DNA from: Dendrolimus kikuchii
Taxonomy: Eukaryota; Arthropoda; Insecta; Lepidoptera; Lasiocampidae
Direction of reading: 5' to 3'
Length of the DNA: 64,000 nucleotides
Assembly (NCBI GenBank): GCA_019925095.2
Contig: JAHHIN020000030.1
Span: 3,827,001-3,891,000, forward strand
Position 1 is the stretch's first letter. Each line of letters starts with the position of its first letter. Made by a program: the position numbers and the translations under genes. The notes under the pieces are model-generated. The model saw nothing but the letters and a program-made list of their open reading frames with translations. It made no database searches and was not told the origin of the DNA. Below are positions 44,977-54,296 of this stretch, piece after piece.

Positions 44977-45452
44977 TGTACCGTACACGGCGGGATCGGT
45001 AACCCGACGACACAAACCCACAAGGTAAATTTTGGTATTTAATATGCTAGGTACTTACCTGGTACTCTAGCCGGCGATGGTGGGAACAGGAACAAGGGGG
45101 AACACTAATCTGTCAGTATATTAAGGGAGGGGCGCCCCTTGAGAGGAAATATATAAAATATCCTACTAATCTACTACTACAAGGGAAACACTACGGGGAT
45201 AGATAAATGTCTGTCCAAATACACCCGCGCCTCGTCCTTTTCCGACACAACTCCCTGAGTATATTATAGACACTATTATAATGTTCCACACACTTGCAAA
45301 TACGGGAAATTCGCAATAATTAATTTAAAACTAAATATATTGCGCGAGAGCAATTACCGTGCGTCTTCAAGGCAAATCACCGGCATACCCGCTTTTCGAC
45401 GCGATAAAAAAAGTACCGCGTAACAATCGAAAACCGGCGCTCAATATCTGTA
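44977..45452 (-). repeat. 3' LTR of BEL element
   Basis: Shared part with 51284-51759. A TATA-like tatataaaatatcc lies near 45150 on the + strand, within the region of LTR tandem AT motifs. Confidence 0.85.
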
Positions 45453-45475
45453 GCCAGAGAATCAGACAGAATAAA

Positions 45476-46703
45476 CTAATCGATTGGGAGCCTTGACAAT
45501 CCAGATACAGCTCTCTTTAATACAGTGTCTCCCACCAAGACCTCAGCCACTCGTGGAATACCATCGGAACCGAAGAATAGCTGCACAATACGACCTCGTC
45601 TCCAAGACAAAGGTGGCATATTCACTTCTTTTACAAGAACAAGGTCCCCTATTTTAGGTGGATCTGTTTTATCAGACCATCGAACACGCTGCTGAAGAAG
45701 ATGAAGGTACTCCAAATTAAACCTCTTCCAAAAATTTTAGAACTGCCTCAATTTTGCAGAAAACAGTAGCCAACTCTTCAAATGTAAGAACTGTTTCGCC
45801 AATTACTCGATAAAGGTGAGTCTTGGCTACCTTGACAACAGCCTCAAAAATACCACCCCAGGAAAGATATGCGGGGGGACTGAATTGCCAAGTGATCCCA
45901 CGACGAGACAAATTTGTGCCAATATTAGTTTGGTTATCTTCCAAAAATTTGTAAACTTCTGATAAGTATCTATCGCTACCCTTATAATTTGTCCCGCAGT
46001 CGGACCGAATCAAGCTCGGTAACCCACGACGACTGACAAAACGAGACAAACAAGCAATGAAAGCTTCAGTGCTAAGAGCAGAGACAACTTCCAAATGTAC
46101 GGCCTTAGTGGCAAGGCAAACGAAAACGCACAAATAGGCCTTAACTACTCTAGCATTACGCACTGAAGAAACCTTTACCGAGAATGGACCTCCAAAATCC
46201 GTGGCTACTCCAGAAAAGGGTCTAGAAACTGTTACCCGATCTGGAGGAAGGTCCCCCATTTGAGGTTGAGTTATAGTTGCCTTTAACCTATAACAAGCAA
46301 TACAACGAAATATCACATTTCTAATTGCACGTCTAGCCGACAAAATCCAAAATTCCCTATGAAGGATGGCTAGAAGTGAGTTTAATCCAGCGTGAGCGTT
46401 CTTCAAATGACGGTCAGATATGATAAGTCTTGCAAGAGGACTCTCCTTTGGGAGTAAGAGAGGATGTCGTGTCTCGTAGGGCATTTTGGCATTACGTAGC
46501 CTACCTCCTACACGTAAAAGACCCTTATCGTCGATAAACGGGTTGAGGCGAGCAACAGCACCTTTCAACTTAGTGCGGCCTCCTTTTAAAGTCGAGAAGA
46601 CTGGTTCAAAGTGCTCAGCCTGAACAAAACGAATCCAAAACCAAAGAGCTTCCTGTCTCTCTAAAGGTGACAAAACGGAAGACAAATCTCTATTAAGAGG
46701 GTG
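45476..46703 (-). pseudogene. BEL integrase, with stop and internal deletion
   Basis: Integrase head (HLKNAHAGLNSLLAILHREFW ... CIACYRLK), core D (VATDFGGPF), second D (RSDCGTNYKG) and E (WGGIFEAVVK) are visible in 45717-46685. After KIEAVL the sequence jumps to the tail that normally reads FW.R..EYLHLLQQR (45715), so roughly 60-70 codons of the GHFLIG region usual in this family are missing and the frame is shifted there. The tail ends GDLVLVKE ... RRGRIVQLFFGSDG. Confidence 0.85.
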
Positions 46704-48026
46704 TCATGTATTGTAGATAAATCTCTTCATCCATCCCGTTACATCTAACAATTTATCAAGTGAACTAAACCTATCGAGCAGAGACTCGAGATCATGCGGC
46801 AGATCCTTTGTAACAACGAGAGCTCTTAATCCTGGTAAAGGCTCAACGAACTCAACTACAGACTGAGGCCAGCTATCTGCAGGCTGAGATAACCAGGCTG
46901 GTCCCCACCACAAACAATGATCTATCAAATTTGGTGCCGCACAGCCACGTGAAGCACAGTCTGCAGGGTTCATTTCACCCGGAACGTGTCTCCAAATCAA
47001 GGTAGTTGCCGAATTCTGTATCTGAGACACCCTGTTAGCAACAAAAACTTCTAATGCATGAACAGAAGCTCGCAACCAAGAAAGAACTATCTGACTGTCA
47101 GTCCATGCAAATACGGTTTTAATATTCAAAGTCAGACCCAATGTTGACATTAAATGATTCAGAAGTCGAGTTAGGAGAGCAGCTCCTGATAATTCTAATT
47201 TGGGTATAGTAAGTCGTGATCGAACAGGAGCGACCTTACTCTTTGCAAGAACAAGTTTACTTCGCACAACCCCTGTATTATCTACAGTACGAAGATACAC
47301 GGCAGCTGCATATCCATTTTCAGAGGCATCACAAAAGCCATGCAGCGTAGCTTTATATTTACCAGGAGGTAGAAAAGCTCTATCCAATTTAATCATTTGG
47401 ATGTCAGGGAGAGACGAAACATAATTAGTCCAAATTGACATCAAATTTCCTATAAGAGGGGCATCCCAAGTTAGTCCTTCTAACCAAAGTTTCTGAACGA
47501 AGCATTTTGCCCAAAACACGACAGGACTCAACCAACCATTTGGATCAAATATCCGTGCTACAGTGGACAATACCAGTCGCTTTGTCCATGTTTTGAAAAC
47601 ATCTAAATCTTGTACACGAAATGTAAAGACATCCGGTATTGGTTGATACTGCACGCCTAATACAGCAACAACATCAGGATTGTTAACATTGTGAAATATA
47701 TGTGGATCCTGCTGATGCTCTTCTGGCAAGCCATTAAGTAAAGCTTGAGAGTTGGATATCCACTTCCTGAGCTCATAACCACCAGCCTTCAAAAGGCCTA
47801 TGAGCTCATTACGCAGTACTAATGCTTCTTCTTCACTAGCAGCACCTGTACAAATGTCATCAACATATGTATCGGTAGACACAACAGCCGAAGCTCTAGG
47901 AAAACTTAGTCTCTCACGTTCAGCCAACTCTAACAATGCTCGAATAGCAATAAAGGGGCTCGACTTTAGCCCGTATGTATTAGTATTAAGCTCGAAAATC
48001 GTTATAGGCTGAGATTCATCTTCACG
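46704..48026 (-). pseudogene. BEL RT C-terminal half and RNase H
   Basis: Reads YVDDICTGAASEEEA (YxDD intact), the GWLSPVVFWAKCFVQKLW block of the RT-RH connection and RNase H (LHGFCDASENGYAAAVYL, VFAWTDSQIVLSWL, GEMNPADCASRG). It is joined in frame to the preceding part through a TGA that replaces a Trp (about 48024-48026), and to the integrase through a second TGA (about 46704-46706). Neither has the CUAG context seen at the gag end. Confidence 0.87.
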
Positions 48027-49193
48027 TCACAGGATGAGCTGATATTTACGATGGTCGGGATGAATTAATGTCTGACGAAACATCATTTTAATATCCGCTA
48101 CAAAAACGACTTGATGTCGGCGAAAGTTTGTCAGAATATCAGAAATATCTCTTTGCAACTTGGGACCAGAATGCAAACACTGATTTAAAGATACTCCATT
48201 AGAAGTAGGAGCTGAGCCGTCAAAAACTACTCTAATTTTGTCCCCTTTAAATACTGTATGATGAGGAATGAAGTAGTGCTCATGAACACGCCAATCTAAC
48301 TTTGAAATAGACATGTGTCCCAAGTTCAAATATTCACGCATAAAACCAATATACTTCTGTCGAAACACTGAGTCTCGCTTCATACGTCTCTGCATCGATG
48401 CTAACCGCTTTTCCGCTAGCATCCGTGAGTAACCAAGTTGAGGCCGAGACGGCAAGAAAGGCAACCTCGTCATAAACCGACCTGAACGAAGACGACCTGT
48501 ATTATTCTGAAAGAATAATTCGCATTCCAGATTTTCCGGGCTGTCACGAGTAGCAGTTGGGGGCTCTTCCACTTCCCAGAATAGCTGAACCGCTTCAGCG
48601 AGGGAGAGACCCACATACGAGTCACATGGTTCGACAGTTTGAGAACCAGGAGAAAATATAGGTCCCATAATGACGTCACCAAGATCACTCGAGACCGTAA
48701 CTAGACCACCGTGTTGCAATAACCTCGTGTTACCAAACTGGAACAATCCTAACACGTCTGCACCTAATAATAAGTCAACAGGACCTGGAAAGTGAAAGTC
48801 CGGATCTGACAATACTAAACCGGATGTCAAATTTCTCACTTCCACAGGTAAGGCTACTAGTGGATGTCGACCCATAATATTATTTAGAACAACAGCTGAG
48901 GTAACAACAGACGGACGAGAAGATTGTAAAGGAGAAAAGGATAGTAAAACCTGTCCTACCAAACCAGAAACCTTTACTCCACCTACACCTCGAATGAAGT
49001 CTGCGCCACGATCCAGGCGCAGTTTTAAACTCTCCACCAAACGTGATGATGCAATACATCCCTGAGATCCCGTATCCAAAATTGCGCGTGCCATCACATA
49101 TTCACCCCGCGGAGAACAAACGCGAACCTGGGCAGTAGGTAATAAGACAGTCAATAGAGAGGGAGCCGACACAGGTGGAGATTGCGATACTAG
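48027..49193 (-). CDS. BEL protease and RT N-terminal half
   Basis: Starts immediately after the gag TGA in the same frame. Protease motif LDTGSQGCIASSRLV near residue 31. RT begins near residue 300 (HTVFKGDKIRVVFDGSAPTSNGVSLNQCLHSGP) with the first catalytic Asp intact (VFVADIKMMFRQ). With gag it would form one polyprotein if the intervening UGA is read through. Confidence 0.88.
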   Translation of the reverse strand, partial: LVSQSPPVSAPSLLTVLLPTAQVRVCSPRGEYVMARAILDTGSQGCIASSRLVESLKLRLDRGADFIRGVGGVKVSGLVGQVLLSFSPLQSSRPSVVTSAVVLNNIMGRHPLVALPVEVRNLTSGLVLSDPDFHFPGPVDLLLGADVLGLFQFGNTRLLQHGGLVTVSSDLGDVIMGPIFSPGSQTVEPCDSYVGLSLAEAVQLFWEVEEPPTATRDSPENLECELFFQNNTGRLRSGRFMTRLPFLPSRPQLGYSRMLAEKRLASMQRRMKRDSVFRQKYIGFMREYLNLGHMSISKLDWRVHEHYFIPHHTVFKGDKIRVVFDGSAPTSNGVSLNQCLHSGPKLQRDISDILTNFRRHQVVFVADIKMMFRQTLIHPDHRKYQLIL

Positions 49194-49199
49194 TCAAAA
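49191..49199 (-). promoter_or_regulatory. Candidate stop-codon readthrough site UGA-CUAG
   Basis: The gag stop on the minus strand reads TTT TGA CTA G. UGA CUA(G) is an established context for efficient eukaryotic readthrough. In-frame pol follows directly. Whether it is used here is inference. Confidence 0.6.
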
Positions 49200-50804
49200 T
49201 GACGCACGAGAATTCTGATGTTGGTACAAGGTTGACGGACAAGAGTAACCTCGCATGAGCATAGGATTCCACTGCGAATAAGTTTGCTGCGGTAGAAACG
49301 CAGTCATATAACCCCTGTCCAAACGAGGCCACTCGGCATATTGATGTGACATATCCGAAACAACTCGATGCGCTTGATCAACAGCAGCGTTAGCCATACG
49401 AGGTGCTTGTCGGGAACCCCCGCCCGTGGCCGGACTGGAGCGATAGGTATTATTAGAATGTCCTTGAATAGCAAAATTATTGCCTGAACTACTTCTTGGT
49501 GGGACTGCCTGTACACCACCAGCCCATTGGTCTTCCAAAATCACTTGATTCTCTTCGACAACGTCCATAGATACCGGAGCAGCCGGTTTTGGAGATCCAC
49601 CGTCACGGTTGTTACACAGAAGATGGTGATGATTACCCTGACACTGATGACAGGGTCGAGTAACTTGACATTGGGACACAAAATGACTACCGAGACAACC
49701 AAAGCACCAGTTACGCTGCCGAACTATGTTACGTCTAGCCTGCCAACGTAATTTTCTAAATGCAGGACAAGAATCAACAACATGTTTATTATTTTTGCAA
49801 TATGCACACCGAGAACCCTGGTGAGGTGTAGAAACCGCATTAAAAGCACGAACATCACGCCTCTCAGGCATGCGGCGATCCATACGCACTTGTTGCAGCT
49901 TAGGCTTACTATTAGTAATCTCGCCAAATACAGGAGGGAGAATATTCTCTAAACGACGACACTCATCTTCCATGAAGGTAACTAGATCATCAAACTGTGG
50001 TAGATGAGTGGCAGAGTCTCCACCATACTCCTGTTCAAATCTGTTCTGTAACTCAAGTGGAAGTTTATTTAATACAATGTGTACCAACATAAAAGACCAA
50101 CTCGGAATAGGTAAATCTAATCCCTTTAATCCATTAACGGCAACTAATAAAGGGTTAAGAAGTCGGGTACGTAACGTCTGAGTTGCACGTAAAGTAGGCA
50201 AATTTAAAATGGCCGACATGTGGGTATCCGCTAAACGTCGAACATTTTGATAACGCCGCATAAGCAAAACCCGGGCAATATCATAGTTTGCATCAATAAG
50301 TTCTAAATGTTGAACGAGTCCTTTGGCCTCTCCTCTAAGGGATGCCAACAAATAGGCCAATTTCTGAACGGGAGTTAAGTCGTTGCGAGAATGTACAAGG
50401 CTCTCAAATAAATTATTAAATGCAACCCACTGACCTAAGTCCCCATCAAAATGGGGTAAATCCAACTTAGGCAGTCGACCTACCAGTGCAGGGGAACATT
50501 CGCTATCATTCTTATAAATATTTTCACTATTCGACCTTTTTAATATAATACCCACCGCTTGGCGGATTTGATCCGCTAAGTCATCGGCTTGATTTACATC
50601 CGCATTTATTTTGTCTAAAAACTCCGACTCTGGACTCAGTTCCAATAGCGCGCGGTACGCGTCGTATAAATCAGACATCTGGTCGTCTAAGACCTCATGA
50701 CGTGATATTAACGCCTGCTCTCGATCCTTACGCGATATATTCAAAACGGCAGATCCGAGCCACCGTAACACACCGGCTATCCGGGCGGAATATTTACCGG
50801 CCAT
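49194..50804 (-). CDS. gag: BEL Gag, 536 aa
   Basis: Begins MAGKYSARIAGVLRW and contains the BEL-type capsid region (PKLDLPHFDGDLGQWVAFNNLF near 115; LASLRGEAKGLVQHL near 160) and Cys-His fingers (CAYCKNNKHVVDSC, CFGCLGSHFVSQC, CHQCQGNHHHLLC, 340-405). The Pro/Gln/Ser-rich tail ends SRASF before TGA at 49194-49196. The next bases are CTAG, and the protease frame follows with no shift. This is one uninterrupted frame, better preserved than pol. Confidence 0.9.
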   Translation of the reverse strand: MAGKYSARIAGVLRWLGSAVLNISRKDREQALISRHEVLDDQMSDLYDAYRALLELSPESEFLDKINADVNQADDLADQIRQAVGIILKRSNSENIYKNDSECSPALVGRLPKLDLPHFDGDLGQWVAFNNLFESLVHSRNDLTPVQKLAYLLASLRGEAKGLVQHLELIDANYDIARVLLMRRYQNVRRLADTHMSAILNLPTLRATQTLRTRLLNPLLVAVNGLKGLDLPIPSWSFMLVHIVLNKLPLELQNRFEQEYGGDSATHLPQFDDLVTFMEDECRRLENILPPVFGEITNSKPKLQQVRMDRRMPERRDVRAFNAVSTPHQGSRCAYCKNNKHVVDSCPAFRKLRWQARRNIVRQRNWCFGCLGSHFVSQCQVTRPCHQCQGNHHHLLCNNRDGGSPKPAAPVSMDVVEENQVILEDQWAGGVQAVPPRSSSGNNFAIQGHSNNTYRSSPATGGGSRQAPRMANAAVDQAHRVVSDMSHQYAEWPRLDRGYMTAFLPQQTYSQWNPMLMRGYSCPSTLYQHQNSRASF

Positions 50805-50910
50805 AGTAACCGCGAATTAACAAATATACTCAAATATATCGATCGATACGCAAAAAACAACAATTAAAAAAACACGAAATAAAAGTTACCAAAATCTACC
50901 AAAGTTACTG

Positions 50911-51230
50911 AAGTTATCCGTGCAGGAACGGAGAAAGAATACAATTTCCTGCGGCCGGGCGGCCTGTCGTAAGAGGCGACTTAACAACCCACAGCCAGGT
51001 GGTAGGGCATTTGCCCGACTGGATGGCTACCACCCCTGGTCTAAAGTATGTCGCCATAACAACCTTGAGTTGTATTCCGGCATTAGTGACCAGGTTCCAG
51101 TCTCCCATAAGAGAGCAGCCGCGCATTTGTAGCAGCTTTGGTGTTGCAAATATCCATAGGCGATGGTAACCGCTTTCCATCAAGTGGGCCGTCTGCCTGT
51201 CTGCTGATCTCCTGCAATAAAAAAATAAAA
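50911..51230 (-). repeat. Repeat A inserted in BEL leader
   Basis: Complete copy between gag start and PBS. AAGTTA precedes it and recurs after an A-rich tail (cctgcaataaaaaaataaaa), which suggests a short target duplication and retroposition. It keeps the 89-codon frame (50914-51183). Confidence 0.8.
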
Positions 51231-51258
51231 TAAAAAAAAGTTACCGATTTTTCAAATT

Positions 51259-51278
51259 GGAACCACGCTCTGCTACCA
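51259..51278 (-). promoter_or_regulatory. BEL primer-binding site
   Basis: TGGTAGCAGAGC starts 5 bases after the 5' LTR on the minus strand. The sequence fits the 3' end of initiator methionine tRNA (acceptor AGCAGAG), by general knowledge of that tRNA. Confidence 0.6.
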
Positions 51279-51283
51279 AATTT

Positions 51284-51768
51284 TGTACAGTACACGGCGG
51301 GATCGGTAACCCGACGGCACAAACCCACAAGGTAAATTTTGGTACTTAATATGCTAGGTACTTACCTGGTACTCCAGCCGGCGATGGTGGGAACAGGAAC
51401 AAGGGGGAACACTAATCTGTCAGTATATTAAGGGAGGGGCGCCCCTTGAGAGGAAATATATAAAATATCCTACTAATCTACTACTACAAGGGAAACACTA
51501 CGGGGATAGATAAATGTCTGTCCAAATACACCCGCGCCTCGTCCTTTTCCGACACAACTCCTTGAGTATATTATAGACACTATTATAATGTTCCACACAC
51601 TTGCAAATACGGGAAATTCGCAATAATTAATTTAAAACTAAATATATTGCGCGAGAGCAACTACCGTGCGTCTTCAATGCAAATCACCGCATACCCGCTT
51701 TTCGACGCGATAAAAAAGAGTACCGCGTAACAATCGAAAACCGGCGCTCAATATCTGTATTCCGAACA
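51284..51768 (-). repeat. 5' LTR of BEL element
   Basis: Minus strand TGTTCGGAATACAG ... GTACTGTACA; target duplication ACTTA follows at 51769-51773. Confidence 0.85.
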
Positions 51769-51773
51769 ACTTA

Positions 51774-52672
51774 TTTATATCTAATTTAGAAAAGACTTTT
51801 TTACCTGCCAATATGTAGGTGAAGTCGTGTAGACGAGGAACAGGGTAACGATCGGGCTTTGTGATGGCGTTGAGCCTCCGGTAGTCTCCGCACGGCCGGA
51901 TGTCTCCATTTTTCTTCGCGACCACATGTAACGGGCTGGACCACTCGCTTTTGGATGGTCTGCAGATGCCCATCTCCTGCATCATCCTAAATTCTTTCTT
52001 TACCTTGTGATACCTATGTGGAGGAAGAGGTCTAGCACGTGCGTGTACAGGTGGACCTGTAGTTTCGATATGGTGGTAAATAGTACTACTGCTATCGGTA
52101 TCTGAGTCATCGTTATGAAATGGAATAGGCTTGGTTATGTCTGCGTACTCAGATAACATTTCGTATAAGGGATGATTGTTGCCCACTGTATTTACTGACG
52201 GTTCCCTATGCACGATTAAACTGCCAAGTGTTAATAACTTTGTTTGCTGATCAATTAATTTTTGTGCACTTAAATCTACTAATAATCTATAATGACGTAA
52301 AAAATCTGCGCCTAGAATAGGCTGTTTTACATTAGCTATGATAAATTTCCATTGAAAAGGTTTTCTTAGCCTAAGATTTAATACTAAATGTTTAGTGCCG
52401 TATGTATGAATTTCAGTCCCATTTGCTGCAAATAACTTATAATCCGTAGGTTGACTTACATAGTTATAACGCTTTTGCACGGGTATAACCGATACGTTGG
52501 CGCCGGTGTCTACCAGAAAACGCATGCCGGAGTTGACATCCGTAACACACAGGCGGTGGCTTGACGTATCGATGCAGTTATCCGCCGCTGTCTGCACCGA
52601 TCCTAGTTTTCCGCATTGCGAGATTCCGGACCTCGGGGTTCCATATTCGCCGATCCATTGTTCCAGTTGCAT
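51774..52672 (-). pseudogene. pol: Nested gypsy pol, proximal part (protease, RT start)
   Basis: Protease motif VDTGANVSVIP near residue 55, then the connector, and RT up to FSKLDINK, where the BEL element cuts in. The catalytic Asp of SKLDI is present. The codons past LDINK are BEL sequence. Confidence 0.87.
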
Positions 52673-53488
52673 GGTTTAATGCATTTCTTAGCTCGGTTTC
52701 GGAATCGAAAATGGTAGAAGCATAACCAGTCTGCACTCGAAGAGTTCACGTTCACGTTGCCGGTTCCTAGAATTGGTCCGCTCTCTTTGATAGCGAGAAT
52801 ATCGGTTTGGCGTTCTTCTTCTGCTTAACTCGTCGACCCTCTGGTTGAGTTTAGCAATTTCGGCTATCACTCGGTCACTGCTGGAAGTGGTTCCTGCTGT
52901 TTCTGTTACCTGATGAATGGTGTCCCTACTTCCCGACGTTTCCATGACGCTGTCTGCTAATTTTGCTAATTTATCCAGATGCGCTACTTCGCTGATCGTT
53001 AAGATTGCTCGTACTGCTGGTGGAAGGTGTCTAGTCCACATAATACGCAGAGTTTGTTCCGGGAATTTGTCCTGTGCTAAGTCTTTCATTTTTCGCAACA
53101 GTTGTGAAGGTTTTTGATTGCCAAGGTCAATTTCACTGAGTAGTTTCTGAACTTTTCTTATTTCTGATTCTTCATATACAGTCAATAATCTTTCTTTAAG
53201 TGATGCATATGGTTTTTCTTGTGGCGGTTGAAGAAGTAGATCTGTTACCTGCTGTATGCTTTCCTTGTTCAATTTAGTTACGACCAAATTGTATTTGTTC
53301 CCTTCACTTAACTTTTGGTTGGCCACTATAGCGTCGAATTGTGCAAACCATAAACGTGGTTGATCAGTCCAGAAGTCAGGAATTCGCGAAGATACAGTAA
53401 TCTGAGCTAAATTGCTGTATTCAGCTATTTCCTGTTTGGTGCTGGCCGTTGCTGGCACTTGCGTCGTTGGCGGTTGTTCCCAGCTCAT
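52660..53488 (-). pseudogene. gag: Nested gypsy gag
   Basis: Capsid-like part with RIPDFWTDQPRLWFAQFDAIV near 35 and KPSQLLRKMKDLA near 125, an Arg-rich tail, then a finger of the same C-x2-H-x9-C-x3-C spacing (CFYHFRFRNRAKKCIKPC). The finger lies in a different frame from the main ORF (which ends at 52688), so one small indel near 52740 has broken the gene. Start chosen at the ATG about 75 bases after the PBS. Confidence 0.82.
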
Positions 53489-53574
53489 TTTCTATTACGC
53501 AATAATGTCACTATAGATATTCACAAAAAGAAAATGTTCACTTTTTACGCATGTTTTTTTTCGGGGGTCACCAA

Positions 53575-53779
53575 TTTCGTGGCGGTGCGTACTCGTCCCC
53601 GCGATTGAGGTTTGGGGTAATTTAAAAGTCGATTGTTAGAATTTAAATTTATTACCCCAAAAGCGACAACCTTACTCACGCACGGGTCGGCTCGCAGTGG
53701 CCGCCCGCCTTTCATACTTCTCGCACGATGTATTCTGCTTACCTAGCATTCCGCCTTACACGCTTACATGTTTTCTACA
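53575..53779 (-). repeat. 5' LTR of nested gypsy element
   Basis: Minus strand TGTAGAAAACATG ... CACGAAA, one base before the PBS. Target duplication CAAT at 53780-53783. Confidence 0.9.
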
Positions 53780-53783
53780 CAAT

Positions 53784-53915
53784 CATAAACCCAAGTGAAA
53801 TGGTTGTTCGACCCACCTCCTGACATTGGTGGTTGTGACCGTAGTGTGATCGAAAATGATGACGTCATTAGTTACGTCTTCGCCACGACCATAACGATCG
53901 AGGTCGCTCTAGTAT
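53784..53915 (-). mobile_element. hAT-like MITE, right half
   Basis: cataaacccaagtgaaatgg ... cgccacgaccataacgatcg continues the MITE broken at 41684, by comparison with 59131-59396. The outer terminus is degraded. Confidence 0.75.
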
Positions 53916-54296
53916 ATACATTTTAGATTTTTCCTTCCTGAATATTCTAGAATTTCGATCTGCATTTCGTTATTCTTTTGTTCACTATTTATCTCTTTCT
54001 AAAATGTATCTGTCCTTGTCTTTTTCTTCCAGAATATTATACATTTTTCGGAAACCCCTTAAACCAACTAGAATAGTCCATCATTGCTCGCTATTTTTTG
54101 ATAAATTGAAATAGCATTGTTCATGTAAAAGTTTGTGAATAATTTGAGAGCTTAACTTTCGTTAGTCAAACTCTTTTATTAATATTACTAGGACTGCTTG
54201 TCATTCTTGCTCGTTTCTAGATGTCTCATTATTTCAAACTCATTTCGACAAAGTTGGAGTGTTTTTTTGTTAAAATTATAATTATTCTTATTTCAG
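53916..54296. other. Intron 3' end
   Basis: AT-rich sequence without repeats shared elsewhere. It ends attattcttatttcag, the acceptor of the next exon. Confidence 0.6.

Larger units (their letters stand above)
44977..51768 (-). mobile_element. BEL/Pao retrotransposon inside the gypsy RT
   Basis: 6.8 kb, with LTRs at 44977-45452 and 51284-51768 (476 bp shared, about 9 differences), gag and pol on the minus strand, and 5-bp duplications. PBS TGGTAGCAGAGC follows the 5' LTR. The 5' LTR begins TGTTCGGAATACAG, but the 3' LTR lacks that 9-base start and is preceded by a different sequence (tgattctctggc), so the two LTRs differ at their outer U3 edge. A repeat A copy sits in the leader (50911-51230). 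Confidence 0.92.
41689..53779 (-). mobile_element. CsRn1-type Ty3/gypsy element split by a BEL element
   Basis: Two 205-bp LTRs (41689-41893, 53575-53779; about 5 differences) are flanked by CAAT on both sides (41685-41688, 53780-53783). On the minus strand, gag (52688-53488), protease and RT start (51774-52672) are separated from the rest of pol (42613-44971) by a BEL/Pao insertion with its own 5-bp duplication. PBS TGGTGACCCC lies at 53564-53573. A small ORF occupies the env position. Decay: at least one frameshift in gag, a TAG and a frameshift in pol. Confidence 0.92.

Noticed and set aside
44977..45023. Apparent N-terminus of the RT ORF (MWVCVVGLPIPPC)
   Set aside because: These codons are BEL LTR read into the gypsy frame; not a real start.
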